Positions 46,408 through 55,888 are shown, counted from the first letter of the stretch. The stretch: 64,000 bases of DNA from Deinococcus sp. QL22 (GCF_023370075.1 NZ_CP097149.1:2416001-2480000); one strand, 5' to 3'. The notes: generated by a model not told the origin, from the letters alone. Numbers and translations: made by a program.

Positions 46408-47961
46408 ATGCAGCACGACACGGCAGCACGCCCCCCAGAAGCCACGCCCACCAAAGACAGTCCCATGACCGATGTCTTGGTGATCGGCGGCGGCCCGGCG
46501 GGTGTGGCGCTGGCAACCGAACTCGCGGTGCGCGGCTTACAGGTGCGCCTCGTGGCCCCGCATCCGCCCCAGCGTTTTGCGCCCACTTACGGCGCGTGGC
46601 TGGACGAATTGCCCGCCTGGGCACGCGCCTGCACCGCCGACGTCTGGGCCGATGTGCGGGCCTATACCGGGCCAAAAGCCACTGCCCTCACGCGCCCTTA
46701 TGCCCTGCTGGACAACGCCGCCCTGCTGAATTCCATGCTGGCTCGCGCCGGAAAACGGCTGACCTGGACGCAGGGCACGGTTATTCGTGCCGATTCTCGC
46801 CCCAGCCCCGGCGCGTTGCTGCTGGCACACGGCACGGCAGGCGAACGCTGGCCTGCCCGCGTAATCGTGGATGCGGGCGGGCACGGCGGCACCCTCACGC
46901 GGCCCACACATCCGGGCGGCGCGGCCCTGCAAACGGCCTACGGCATCACAGCTACCTTTGCCCACCCGCCCAGCGCACCCGGCGCGATGGTCTGGATGGA
47001 CTGGCGGCAGCCCCCCTCCGTATCGCTGGACGCCGCCCCTACTTTCCTGTACGCCATGCACCTCGGTGGGCAACGGTACTTTGTGCAAGAAACCAGTCTG
47101 GTGGCCCGCCCCGGCCTAACGCGCACCGAGTTGGAAGCCCGCCTGCACGCCCGCCTCAACGCAGCTGGCACGCCGCCGAGCAACATAGAATTTACCGAAT
47201 GGGTGGCCTTTCCCATGAATACGGCGGCCCCCGAACCCGGCCCCGTATTGGCGTTTGGCGCGGCGGGCGGCTTGGTGCATCCGGTCAGCGGCTTTCAGGT
47301 ATCAGGCGCGCTGGCCGATGCTCCGCGGGTGGCTCAGGCCATAGCCAACGCCCTGCCCGACGCGGAAGCTGCCACCCGCGCCGCGTGGCACGCCCTCTGG
47401 CCTCCCGAACGCCGTGCCGCCCGCGAACTCGGCCTGATGGGACTGGACGCCCTGCTCAGGCTTCCGGCAGACGGCCTCCCTGCCTTCTTTCACTCGTTCT
47501 TCAGGTTGTCCGCCGTGCACTGGCACGCATTCCTGGCCCCGCGCACGCCCACGCCCACGCTGGCCCGAACCATGCTGCGTGTATTTGCCCACGCGCCCAA
47601 TTCGGTGCGTTTGCGCCTGGTGGAAGCAGCGGTGGCAGCCTCTGGGGTCAGCCTGCGGGCACTGGGATCTGTCCTCTCCCAGCCGTCCATAAATATGGCC
47701 TTGACCTTTTCCCCGACGGGTCTTCATGCTCATGCTTCAGGCTCAGGTATGACCCAACCCGAACAGAGCCAGCGTGAAGACCAGCACGAAATTGTGGAAG
47801 ACGGCATGCAGGGAGCTACGGGCAGCGCCGACGCCAATGGCCTTGACCCGAACGTAGATCGTGAGGAAAAGCTGGCTGAACTGCGCGAGAATCTGGCGGA
47901 TATGACGCATGACGAAGGGCAGAAGCTGGAAGAAGCCAAGACCGAAATCGCGTCGGAATAG
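46408..47961 (+). CDS. crtLm: Lycopene cyclase (CrtLm type) with acidic C-terminal extension
   Basis: A flavin-containing cyclase forming the beta ring of carotenoids, a step toward deinoxanthin. After a 20-residue lead come DVLVIGGGPAGVALATELA and the CrtY/CrtL-type segments FAPTYGAWLDEL, PYALLDNAALL and GAAGGLVHPVSGFQVS. The cyclase part ends near residue 447. The remaining 70 residues (from MTQPEQ, 47749) are hydrophilic and acidic, with a predicted coiled-coil (REEKLAELRENLADMT), and are not usual for cyclases. They begin with an in-frame ATG, so this could be a fused or overlapping separate gene. Confidence 0.85.
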   Translation: MQHDTAARPPEATPTKDSPMTDVLVIGGGPAGVALATELAVRGLQVRLVAPHPPQRFAPTYGAWLDELPAWARACTADVWADVRAYTGPKATALTRPYALLDNAALLNSMLARAGKRLTWTQGTVIRADSRPSPGALLLAHGTAGERWPARVIVDAGGHGGTLTRPTHPGGAALQTAYGITATFAHPPSAPGAMVWMDWRQPPSVSLDAAPTFLYAMHLGGQRYFVQETSLVARPGLTRTELEARLHARLNAAGTPPSNIEFTEWVAFPMNTAAPEPGPVLAFGAAGGLVHPVSGFQVSGALADAPRVAQAIANALPDAEAATRAAWHALWPPERRAARELGLMGLDALLRLPADGLPAFFHSFFRLSAVHWHAFLAPRTPTPTLARTMLRVFAHAPNSVRLRLVEAAVAASGVSLRALGSVLSQPSINMALTFSPTGLHAHASGSGMTQPEQSQREDQHEIVEDGMQGATGSADANGLDPNVDREEKLAELRENLADMTHDEGQKLEEAKTEIASE

Positions 47962-48012
47962 GCCATGTTTTTGACTTTTTGAGGTTACGACACGGCTAAC
48001 TTGTTCCAGATG

Positions 48013-48058
48013 AAACCGCCCCAGACTTGCTTGATGAGCAGGAATCTGGGGCAGTTTT
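48013..48058. terminator. Bidirectional terminator between crtLm and the aminotransferase gene
   Basis: AAACCGCCCCAGA (48013-48025) pairs with TCTGGGGCAGTTT (48045-48057) with one mismatch, enclosing 19 nt, between convergent genes. A TTTT run follows on the plus strand and a short TTT on the minus strand. Confidence 0.7.
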
Positions 48059-48089
48059 GTGCAGGTGATTCGGTTCAGCCAGTGCTGCT

Positions 48090-49427
48090 CTAGCCCGCCG
48101 CGCCCAACGCCCCATCCAGCGCCGCCAGCATTTCCCCCACCTCTGCCGCCGAGATACTCAGCGGTGGCCCCAGCAACAAGTGATCGCCGCGCACGCCGTC
48201 GACTGCGCCGCTGCCGGGGTAGGTGATCAGGCCGCGTGCCCGTGCAGCGGCGGCCACCCGTTCGGCCAGACCGGGAGTTGCGTAGGCTTCCTCGGTGGCC
48301 GGATCGCCCAGCACCATCCCCAGCAACAGCCCCTGCCCCCGCACTCCCAGCACTTGTGGGTGCCGGGCCCGCAGTTCGCGCAGTCCGGCCAGCAGTTGTG
48401 CGCCGCGCTCCTGTGCCGGCGCCACCAAGTTTTCCCGCTCCACGATGTCCAGCACGCTCAGGCCCGCTGCCACGCTGACCGGGTGGCCCGCGTAGGTAAA
48501 GCCGTGCTTGAATGCGCCGCTGCCGCCCATCACGGTGTTGTAAATGTCGGCGCTCGCCATCAATCCGGCCAACGGTGCGTAGCCTGCCGCCAGCCCTTTG
48601 CCCAGCACCACGATGTCAGGCGTCACCTGGTCGTCAAGACGCACGGCCAGCGGCGTCCCGCATCGGCCCATGCCGCTCATGACCTCATCGGCAATCAGGA
48701 GCACGCCGTATTCCCTGCAAATGGCGTGCAGGCGCGTATGGTAGCTCGCCCCCGGCGTCAGCGCCGCATCCGACGCGCCAACCACCGGTTCCACCATCAC
48801 CGCCGCCACCGACTCTGGCCCCGCCGCTTCCAGCACGGCCCGCAGGCGTTCGGCGTCGGCTTCCCCGCTCAGTGTGGGGTCAGGCTTGGGCATTTTGGGC
48901 CACGCTTCCTCGCGCATCAGGGGCAGATACAGGCTGCGGCGTGCACCCATGCCGCTGGCTGCCAGCGCCCCCAACGACGCCCCGTGATAGCTGGGAATCC
49001 GGGTCACTACCTTATATCTGCCCGTGTCGCCCCGCTCGGCGTGATACTGCCGCGCCAGTTTTATGGCGCTCTCGGTGGCCTCCGAACCGCCCGATACAGC
49101 CCAGAACCGGAAGTCGGGCAAGTCCAGAAAGGCGGCCAGCCGGGAGGCGTATTCCTCCAGCACAGGGGACGTGAACTGCGAGCCGTGAACGAACGCCAGA
49201 GCGCGGGCCTGCGCCGCCATCGCCTCGCCTACCTCGGCCCGCCCATGCCCAATGTTCGCCACCAATGCCCCGGAACTGCCGTCCAGATAGCGCTTCCCCT
49301 CTGAATCGTACAGATACACGCCTTCGCCCCGCACGGCCAGAGGGTAGGTCTTGCTGGAACGGTAGAAGACGCTGGATGTGGAGGGCTGAATGGGTTGATC
49401 GGCGGGTGTTGGGGCGGTCTGGGTCAT
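48090..49427 (-). CDS. Class III PLP aminotransferase
   Basis: A 445-residue omega-aminotransferase-like enzyme. GSEATESAIKLARQYHAERG, PSYHGASLGALAASG, LLIADEVMSGMGR and VLGKGLAAGYAPLAGL (PLP lysine in GKGL) are standard; the C-terminal GPPLSIS closes the small domain. The amino donor and acceptor cannot be assigned; members include adenosylmethionine-8-amino-7-oxononanoate, GABA and beta-alanine transaminases. The ATG at 49427 follows AAAAAGG. A second class III enzyme (LysJ) lies at 62259. Confidence 0.88.
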   Translation of the reverse strand: MTQTAPTPADQPIQPSTSSVFYRSSKTYPLAVRGEGVYLYDSEGKRYLDGSSGALVANIGHGRAEVGEAMAAQARALAFVHGSQFTSPVLEEYASRLAAFLDLPDFRFWAVSGGSEATESAIKLARQYHAERGDTGRYKVVTRIPSYHGASLGALAASGMGARRSLYLPLMREEAWPKMPKPDPTLSGEADAERLRAVLEAAGPESVAAVMVEPVVGASDAALTPGASYHTRLHAICREYGVLLIADEVMSGMGRCGTPLAVRLDDQVTPDIVVLGKGLAAGYAPLAGLMASADIYNTVMGGSGAFKHGFTYAGHPVSVAAGLSVLDIVERENLVAPAQERGAQLLAGLRELRARHPQVLGVRGQGLLLGMVLGDPATEEAYATPGLAERVAAAARARGLITYPGSGAVDGVRGDHLLLGPPLSISAAEVGEMLAALDGALGAAG

Positions 49428-49516
49428 GGTTGGGGCCTTTTTGGAAAGAGAGAGAGGCTTGGACAACGATGTTTTCAGCTTTTTCTACTACCCACTGCCC
49501 ACAACCCACTCCCCGA

Positions 49517-50026
<510 letters not shown>

Positions 50027-50032
50027 GGGAAT

Positions 50033-50038
50033 AGTTTA
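50033..50038 (-). promoter_or_regulatory. -10 box of leaderless DinB-like gene promoter
   Basis: TAAACT on the minus strand, 6 nt before the ATG at 50026. Confidence 0.55.
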
Positions 50039-50050
50039 GGTTGTGGGGTG

Positions 50051-50130
50051 GGTCTAAGGGTCTAAGGGTCTAAGGGTCTAAGGGTCTAAGGGTCTAAGGG
50101 TCTAAGGGTCTAAGGGTCTAAGGGTCTAAG
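50051..50130. repeat. Perfect 10-copy tandem repeat of GGTCTAAG
   Basis: Ten uninterrupted 8-bp units fill 80 bp, between the DinB-like gene and the second P5CDH-like gene. The complement reads CTTAGACC, telomere-like in appearance. It is the expanded form of one arm of the intergenic GTCTAAGG repeats seen at 45121, 46235 and 54079. Confidence 0.97.
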
Positions 50131-50186
50131 GGTGACTCGTGAAAGTTGGCCTTTGCTGATGCCGTGCAGCTTTGGTTCTGGCCGTT

Positions 50187-50208
50187 CTTAGACCCTTGAC
50201 CCTTAGAC
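50187..50208. repeat. Inverted partner arm of the tandem array
   Basis: CTTAGACCCTTGACCCTTAG continues to AC and contains two units in the complementary orientation to the 10-copy array, 57 bp away. The pair could fold into a cruciform. Confidence 0.7.
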
Positions 50209-50218
50209 AATCTTTTCC

Positions 50219-51796
50219 TCAGTACTTCTGAGCAATCGTCTTCGTCTGCAAAAACCAGAACAGGTAATCCGGGCCGCCCACTTTGGCATTGGTGCCGCTC
50301 ATGCCGTAGCCGCCAAAAGCGTGTGTGCCCGACAGTGCGCCTGTGCATTTGCGGTTGATGTACAGATTGCCCACATGCATCCGCCGCCGCGCCTCGCTGA
50401 TTTTGTGGGGATCGCGGCTGTAAAAGGCGGCGGTCAGCCCGTAGTCCGAATCGTTGGCGAGGTCTATGGCGTGCTGCCAGTCGCGGGCGCGGGAAAAGGC
50501 CAGCACGGGGCCAAAGATTTCGTCTTGAAACAGAGGATCGCGGGGGTCGACATCGGCAAAGATGGTGGGGGAGACGTAGCCGCCCTGTCTGTCCCCCACC
50601 TCAGGAGTATCGCCGCCCAGCACCAGCCGCGCCGTCTTCTGTCCAGCTTCTATCGCCCGCCCAATGCGCTCGGCACTTCCAGCATGAATTACTGGCCCTA
50701 TTGCTCCGTTGTCTTCCGGCAGGCCGACCTTCAGGCCCCGCGCCAGTTCGGTTACGCGGTTCAGCAGGTCGTCGTACACGCTGTCTTCGGCAATGACCCG
50801 GCTACACGCGCTGCACTTCTGGCCTGCGTAGCCAAATGCGGCTTGCACGATGCCTTTGGCGGCGGCTTCTATGTCTCCGTCGGCGCACACCACCGTCGGG
50901 TCTTTGCCGCCCATTTCGGCCATCACGCGCTTGATCCAGCGTTGGCCGGGCTGCACTTTGGCGGCGCGTTCCACGATCCGGCAACCGATTTCCTTGCTGC
51001 CCGTAAAGGCGATCATGCGGACGCTGGGGCTGTCTACAAGGGGGTCGCCCAGCACATCGTCGGTTCCGGTCAAGAACTGCACGGTGTTTCTGGGCAGGCC
51101 CGCCTCGAACAGCAGTTCCAGCATCAGCAGGCTCGACAGCGGCGTTTCACTGGCAGGTTTCCAGATCACGGTATTGCCCGCCGCGAGCGCACCCAACGCC
51201 ATGCCCAGCGGAATGGCACTCGGAAAATTCCACGGGCTGATACAGACCACCACGCCCAGCGGTTCGTACACGGTGGTCACGTGTTCGTCGGGCATGGGAT
51301 ACACGGGTTTTCCCTCGGCCCAGCGCAGAGTTTCGCGGGCAAAGACTTCAAAATGATCCACCGATTCGGCCACTTCTCCATCGGCTTCGGCCCAGTTTTT
51401 GCCGTTTTCCAGCGTCATCACGGCGTTGAATTCCATGCGCCGCGTCCTCAGCAGTTCGGCGGCCCGCTTAAAAATACTGGCCCGCTGGAAGGGGTCAGAA
51501 AAGCGCCATGTTTGGAAGGCCTCTTGCGCGGCGGCAATAGCGGCGTCCCGCTGCTGGGCGCTCGCGTTGGGGAAGCACCAGACCACTTCGCGGGTGTCGG
51601 CGGGGTTGCGAACCTCGTATGCGTCGCCGCCTTCTCTCCGCTCGCTGCCGATGTACAGCGGAAAAGTGCGGCCCACGTACTGCTCCCGGACTTTTGTAAA
51701 AGCCTCGCGCTGGGCCTGCGCCACGGCGGGCTGAGTAAAGTCGTGGTACGGCTCATGTTCAAAAGGCAGAAAGCCTGCCATCAGGTGTGCGGTCAT
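50219..51796 (-). CDS. Second P5C dehydrogenase-like aldehyde dehydrogenase
   Basis: A 525-residue NAD-dependent aldehyde dehydrogenase close in pattern to P5CDH: GFLPFEHEPYHDFTQPAVAQAQREAF linker, CISPWNFPSAIP, VMAEMGGKDPTVV (Glu), YAGQKCSACSRVI (Cys) and GGYGMSGTNAKVGGPDYLF. It may be a second P5CDH or act on a related semialdehyde. The start is the ATG after AAAAGGGGGCATCC; upstream in-frame codons lie in promoter sequence. It is not linked to the proline operon at 39.5-43 kb. Confidence 0.9.
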   Translation of the reverse strand: MTAHLMAGFLPFEHEPYHDFTQPAVAQAQREAFTKVREQYVGRTFPLYIGSERREGGDAYEVRNPADTREVVWCFPNASAQQRDAAIAAAQEAFQTWRFSDPFQRASIFKRAAELLRTRRMEFNAVMTLENGKNWAEADGEVAESVDHFEVFARETLRWAEGKPVYPMPDEHVTTVYEPLGVVVCISPWNFPSAIPLGMALGALAAGNTVIWKPASETPLSSLLMLELLFEAGLPRNTVQFLTGTDDVLGDPLVDSPSVRMIAFTGSKEIGCRIVERAAKVQPGQRWIKRVMAEMGGKDPTVVCADGDIEAAAKGIVQAAFGYAGQKCSACSRVIAEDSVYDDLLNRVTELARGLKVGLPEDNGAIGPVIHAGSAERIGRAIEAGQKTARLVLGGDTPEVGDRQGGYVSPTIFADVDPRDPLFQDEIFGPVLAFSRARDWQHAIDLANDSDYGLTAAFYSRDPHKISEARRRMHVGNLYINRKCTGALSGTHAFGGYGMSGTNAKVGGPDYLFWFLQTKTIAQKY

Positions 51797-52117
51797 GGAT
51801 GCCCCCTTTTGGGTGGTGCTGCTGGTCGTGGTACTCGTTCTGGCTGGTCTGGCCCAGAGGTTAACACGCCGCCCCTGAGCCCGCAAAACCCTTCTCAGAC
51901 GCAATATTTTGGCCCCAGGTCTTTGATGAGAGCAGACCTTAAGAGTGCGTCAGCTTGGCGAATGTAAGCCTTCGTAACAAATGTGACTTTCCTCGGTACG
52001 CCCCAAGCGCGACAGTTCTAAGCTGTTCAGTAACTCAGGCGCAAGCACCCAGCCCGGCCACTTGTCCGGCAGCCCTGTCCTCCCTACGACTAAAAAGCCA
52101 TGTGCCTAGGAGTCACC
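51797..52117. other. Divergent spacer between P5CDH paralogue and small hypothetical gene
   Basis: About 320 bp without a supportable gene. Promoters for both sides must be here, but no -35/-10 pair stands out. The right-hand part (51930-52090) is AT-richer than average. Confidence 0.4.
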
Positions 52118-52342
52118 ATGCTTGCCCTACCCACTGCGCCTGACGGAACCCATCCAGTCAGTAATTACCGCTTGGATCTGCACAATCCTGCTGACCCCTA
52201 CCGCCTAGATGTTCAGATTATTGATCAATGGTACCGGGTCAAAACGAACTGTCTCAACGACGTTCTGGTACTGGTCGGTGTGCTTCAATATCCCCCGGTG
52301 GTGGTGACGAACGGCTGGATCGTGGGCAGCGATACGCCCTGA
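52118..52342 (+). CDS. Small hypothetical protein
   Basis: A 74-residue protein of unknown function, with LHNPADPYRLDVQIIDQWYRVKTNC and a hydrophobic middle (DVLVLVGVLQYPPVVV). There is no clear signal peptide. AGGAGT precedes the ATG by 5 nt, which supports translation. It lies just before the flavoprotein gene; the 37-bp gap contains that gene's own -10 box. Confidence 0.45.
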   Translation: MLALPTAPDGTHPVSNYRLDLHNPADPYRLDVQIIDQWYRVKTNCLNDVLVLVGVLQYPPVVVTNGWIVGSDTP

Positions 52343-52366
52343 ACTGACAGGCAGGTGCCCAGCCGC

Positions 52367-52372
52367 TACCCT
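52367..52372 (+). promoter_or_regulatory. -10 box of leaderless flavoprotein promoter
   Basis: TACCCT followed by 7 nt and the ATG at 52380. Confidence 0.55.
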
Positions 52373-52379
52373 GTAGCCC

Positions 52380-54056
52380 ATGACGACCAATCGGGTGCTG
52401 GCTGATTCTGTACAGGCAGACGTGATCGTGGTGGGTGCGGGGCTGGCTGGAGTGGTGGCCGCTGCCGAGGCCGCCGACGCGGGCGCACGGGTGCTGCTGC
52501 TGGATCAGGAAGGTGAACAGAATCTGGGCGGTCAGGCCTTCTGGTCGTTTGGCGGCCTGTTCATGATCGATACGCCCGAACAGCGGCGGCTGGGAATTCA
52601 CGACAGCCCCGAATTGGCCCGGCGCGACTGGCACAACACCGCCACCTTTGACCGGCCCGAAGACCACTGGCCCCGGCGCTGGGCCGACGCTTACCTGGAT
52701 TTCGCCGCCGGAGAAAAGCGGGCCTGGCTGCACGGCATGGGCATGCGCTGGTTTCCGGCAGTGGGCTGGGCCGAACGCGGCGGTCAGGGTGCGGCGGGCC
52801 CCGGCAACAGCGTGCCCCGCTTTCATGTTACCTGGGGCACCGGGCCGGGCGTGCTGGAACCCTTCTTGCGGCGGGTGCGGGCGCATGTGGCCGCCGGAAA
52901 AATCACCCTGCATTTTCGCCACCGTGTCCGCGCCCTGAATATTAGCGGTGGCGTGGTGGTCGGCGTTTCCGGCGACATTCTGGAAGTGTCGGATGTGGCA
53001 CGCGGCGAGCCTTCTTCGCGGGTGGTGGTGGGCGATTTCAGCCACAGCGCGGGCGCGGTCATCGTCACGTCGGGCGGCATTGGCGGCAATCAGGAGTTGG
53101 TGCGCCGCAACTGGCCCACCGAGCGTCTGGGCGCAGCTCCAGCCTTTATGGTGTCGGGCGTGCCGCAACACGTAGACGGTCAGATGCAGGCCACCGCGCA
53201 GGCTGCGGGCGCAAGCCTGATCAACCCAGACCGCATGTGGCACTACACCGAAGGCCTCCGCAACTGGAATCCAGTGTGGCCCCAGCACGGCATCCGGGTG
53301 CTGCCCGGCCCCAGCAGCCTGTGGCTCGATCCCTACGGTGTGCGCCTACCCCACCCGCATTACCCCGGCTTCGATACGTTGGGCACGCTGTCGCACATCA
53401 CCCGCAGCGGGTATCCGTATACGTGGTTCGTGCTGAACCGCCAAATTATTCGTAAGGAGTTTGCGCTTTCTGGAAGCGAGCAAAACCCTGATCTGACGGG
53501 CAAAAACATCGGCCTGACCCTGCGGCGCGTGGCGGGCGTGCAGGCTCCGGTGCAGGCCTTCATGGACAACGGGGAAGACTTCGTGGTGCGCCAGAACCTG
53601 CCCGAATTGGTGGCGGGAATGAACGCATTGGCGGGCAACGAACTGCTGAGCCTCGCCACGGTGCAAAGCCAAATAGAAGACCGGGACGCCCAGACCCACA
53701 ACAAGGCAGGCAAAGACCCTCAACTGGCGCTGGTACGCGGCGCACGTGCCCTCGCCGGAGAACGCCTGGTGCGTGTGGCTCCGCCCGCGCCGATCCTCGA
53801 TCCCGCGCACGGCCCCCTGATTGCGGTGCGCATGAATATTCTGACCCGCAAAACACTGGGCGGCCTGGAAACCGACCTTCAGGGCCGGGTCTTGCGGGCA
53901 GGCGGCGCAGTCTTTCCCGGCCTGTACGCCGCCGGAGAGGTGGCAGGCTTCGGGGGCGGAGGCATGCACGGCTACCGCTCGCTGGAAGGCACGTTTTTGG
54001 GCGGCTGCCTGTTCAGTGGCCGGGTGGCGGGGCGGGCGGCGGCGGGTGTGGTGTAG
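52380..54056 (+). CDS. FAD-binding dehydrogenase (KstD/fumarate-reductase flavoprotein type)
   Basis: A 558-residue flavoprotein. DVIVVGAGLAGVVAAAEAADAGARVLLLDQE is the FAD-binding N-terminus, and GGIGGN with GLYAAGEVAGFGGGGMHGYRSLEGTFLGGCLFSGRVAG closes the FAD site. It belongs to the FAD_binding_2 group of steroid delta-1-dehydrogenase-like and fumarate reductase-like enzymes, here as a lone soluble subunit. The substrate cannot be named. It converges on the OstA-like gene. Confidence 0.85.
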   Translation: MTTNRVLADSVQADVIVVGAGLAGVVAAAEAADAGARVLLLDQEGEQNLGGQAFWSFGGLFMIDTPEQRRLGIHDSPELARRDWHNTATFDRPEDHWPRRWADAYLDFAAGEKRAWLHGMGMRWFPAVGWAERGGQGAAGPGNSVPRFHVTWGTGPGVLEPFLRRVRAHVAAGKITLHFRHRVRALNISGGVVVGVSGDILEVSDVARGEPSSRVVVGDFSHSAGAVIVTSGGIGGNQELVRRNWPTERLGAAPAFMVSGVPQHVDGQMQATAQAAGASLINPDRMWHYTEGLRNWNPVWPQHGIRVLPGPSSLWLDPYGVRLPHPHYPGFDTLGTLSHITRSGYPYTWFVLNRQIIRKEFALSGSEQNPDLTGKNIGLTLRRVAGVQAPVQAFMDNGEDFVVRQNLPELVAGMNALAGNELLSLATVQSQIEDRDAQTHNKAGKDPQLALVRGARALAGERLVRVAPPAPILDPAHGPLIAVRMNILTRKTLGGLETDLQGRVLRAGGAVFPGLYAAGEVAGFGGGGMHGYRSLEGTFLGGCLFSGRVAGRAAAGVV

Positions 54057-54078
54057 ACGACGGGTTCAGAGAAAGGGC

Positions 54079-54213
54079 GTCTAAAGGTCGAAGAACAGAT
54101 TCCAATCCAACTCAAAGCCCTTGGCCCTCGCCCCTTGAGAGACTCGCGGAGCTCCGCAGCAGCGGGGGAATGAGCGCAGCGATTGCCCGCTCTTAGACCC
54201 TAAACCTTTAGAC
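54079..54213. repeat. Inverted repeat between convergent genes (GTCTAAAGG family)
   Basis: GTCTAAAGGT (54079-54088) and its exact complement (54204-54213) enclose 115 bp. The inner region also holds GACTCGCGGAGCTCCGCAGC (54141-54160), a GC-rich intergenic repeat core like that near 63645. Confidence 0.6.
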
Positions 54214-54236
54214 TCCTCGCCTAAGACCGCTCCCAC

Positions 54237-54875
54237 CTACTTCAAATACGGCCCAAACCGCGCCAATGCCCCCGCATCAGGCGCAGAAGTCCGGGTCAGG
54301 CGGTTGCCCGCAAAAGCCAGCAGCAGACGTTCTCCCGCCGCGCCTGCTCTGGCTCCAGCCGAGGTTTTCAGGCTAAATGGGCCGCTCAGCAGGGTTTGCA
54401 TGGTCTGACTGTCGAAAACCAGTACCGCACCAGACAGGGCCGGAGTGGTGGCCTTCACGCCGCCTGTGGCCGTCACAAAGCCAGTTTTTACGTACAACGT
54501 GACTTTGTTGGCGGTTACGCCTTTCAGTCTGGCGTCGGCGTAAGTCACGTTGCCTGTGGCTGTCAGGGTTCCGGCCTTCAGGTCGTAGGTGACGTTTTGC
54601 GCCCGCAAAGTACCGCCTTGCCGGGTGGTCAGGGTGGCGTTTTGGGCCTTCAGTGCGCTGCCGGGAGTCAGTTGCATGGCCGACGCCACCAGCTTCAGCC
54701 CGCCCCGGCTGTCGGTGGCAGTTCCGCCCTGCGGCAATTCGGTTGCGCCTGTTTCCAGATTCAGTGTCTGAGGGCCACGCGGCGTCACAGTCAGGCCGCC
54801 GAACGTGACCGCCTGCACTGTGCCTAAGCCGAGGGCCAGCATCGTCAGTGCAAGTGTTTTAGAGGGCGTAAGCAT
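54237..54875 (-). CDS. OstA/LptA-like exported protein
   Basis: A 212-residue protein with a signal peptide (MLTPSKTLALTMLALGLGTVQA) and a repeated beta-strand pattern of the LptA jellyroll: ALKAQNATLTTRQGGTLRAQNVTYDLKAGTLTATGNVTYADARLKGVTANKVTLYVKTGFVTATGGVKA. In Gram-negatives LptA carries lipopolysaccharide across the periplasm. Deinococcus envelopes lack typical LPS, so the ligand should be different. The ATG lies 6 nt after TAAGGT. Confidence 0.8.
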   Translation of the reverse strand: MLTPSKTLALTMLALGLGTVQAVTFGGLTVTPRGPQTLNLETGATELPQGGTATDSRGGLKLVASAMQLTPGSALKAQNATLTTRQGGTLRAQNVTYDLKAGTLTATGNVTYADARLKGVTANKVTLYVKTGFVTATGGVKATTPALSGAVLVFDSQTMQTLLSGPFSLKTSAGARAGAAGERLLLAFAGNRLTRTSAPDAGALARFGPYLK

Positions 54876-54881
54876 CTCTGT

Positions 54882-54887
54882 ACCTTA
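54882..54887 (-). promoter_or_regulatory. -10 box of leaderless OstA-like promoter
   Basis: TAAGGT on the minus strand, 6 nt before the ATG at 54875. Confidence 0.55.
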
Positions 54888-54941
54888 CTTGCCCGGCCAT
54901 AAGCGGCGTGAGGATGGGCGTCAGATGGCGTTCAGACTGTT

Positions 54942-55025
54942 CAATCTTAAAGCAATCTTTAGGGGTGTCGGTTGCCCCCACCAGTGTGCGGTTTGAACAA
55001 TCTAAGGTTGTACAAACCTTGTACA
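54942..55025 (+). promoter_or_regulatory. Repeat-rich control region of the CRP-family regulator
   Basis: CAATCT recurs at 54942, 54953 and 54998. TTGTACA occurs at 55008-55014 and 55019-55025, exactly 11 bp (one helical turn) apart, consistent with binding on one face of DNA. The gene has a normal ribosome site, so this is a leadered promoter region, possibly autoregulated. Confidence 0.5.
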
Positions 55026-55103
55026 GTCTACGTAGAAAGGCACGGCAGCCTGACCGTCTGGACGCACCAGCGGCCCCGCCGTCCTCACCCCAAGGAGTGC
55101 GTC

Positions 55104-55754
55104 ATGGCCCTGTACCCGTCCAACCCAGTCAGCACCACCGGCACCATGTTGCCTAACGCCCTCGACCTCCGCAGCCGCCCGATTCGGCGGGGCGATACGC
55201 TGTACTACGCGGGCGATCAGGCCCCCACGCTGTACCGAGTCGAAACGGGCCTTCTGCGGGCCGTGCGCCTGACTCCTCAGGGCCGCAACCTGACCGTGCG
55301 CCATATGCGCCCCGGCGATATTTTCGGCGAAGAAACCTTGCACGACCAGCCCCGCAGCCATCAGGTCATGGCCCTCACCGACGCCACCATCACGCCCATT
55401 CACCTGCAGCACCTCACGGGTGCAGAACTCTGGGAAGTGACGCGCAGCCTCAGCACCCAACTCCAGCGCGTGATGAACGACGGCGTTCACATTCAGGACG
55501 GCGAACTCCGTGAGCGGATTGCCCGTTACCTGCTGAACCTAGCCGATTCCAGCCTGGGCGGAGCGCACCCCGACAACCTGCGTTTTGTGCGGGCCACACA
55601 CGAACTGATTGCCGAAGGCACCGGAGCCACCCGCGAAAGCGTGAGCAAACTGATCGGCGAAATGCGCGATGATGGCCTGCTGACCCCCGCCTACCGCTGC
55701 CTGACTCTGACCGACGAGCGGCAGTTGCGGGCGTTGAGCGGATATCACGGCTAA
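55104..55754 (+). CDS. CRP/FNR-family transcriptional regulator
   Basis: A 216-residue regulator. The N-terminal cyclic-nucleotide-type domain (about 18-130) has [69 protein letters not shown] linking helix and a C-terminal winged helix (about 150-216) follow: [34 protein letters not shown]. No cysteine cluster is present, so it is not an FNR oxygen sensor. The cAMP-contact GE.AL..../R is only partly kept. AAGGAG is 7 nt before the ATG. It lies 135 bp before nurA. Confidence 0.9.
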   Translation: MALYPSNPVSTTGTMLPNALDLRSRPIRRGDTLYYAGDQAPTLYRVETGLLRAVRLTPQGRNLTVRHMRPGDIFGEETLHDQPRSHQVMALTDATITPIHLQHLTGAELWEVTRSLSTQLQRVMNDGVHIQDGELRERIARYLLNLADSSLGGAHPDNLRFVRATHELIAEGTGATRESVSKLIGEMRDDGLLTPAYRCLTLTDERQLRALSGYHG

Positions 55755-55875
55755 CCACAGCTCTAGGCCCTCATAAATAAGCAAGAACACCAGCAGGCGT
55801 GCCCTTTTATGGGGGGCACGCCTGCTGGTTCTGCCGTTTCCTCTCCGGCCCACAGCGCACTTCCGGCAACACCTC

Positions 55876-55881
55876 TACAAT
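55876..55881 (+). promoter_or_regulatory. -10 box of leaderless nurA-herA promoter
   Basis: TACAAT followed by 7 nt and the ATG at 55889. An ATG overlapping the box at 55880 is thereby excluded. Confidence 0.6.
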
Positions 55882-55888
55882 GCGCCCA

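Noticed and set aside
46404..47777. 457-codon plus-strand frame over crtLm
   Set aside because: Arg/Pro-rich out-of-frame shadow; the overlapping frame carries the FAD motif and cyclase signatures.
50051..50130. CRISPR array
   Set aside because: The repeats are 8 bp, contiguous and have no spacers; no cas genes are present.
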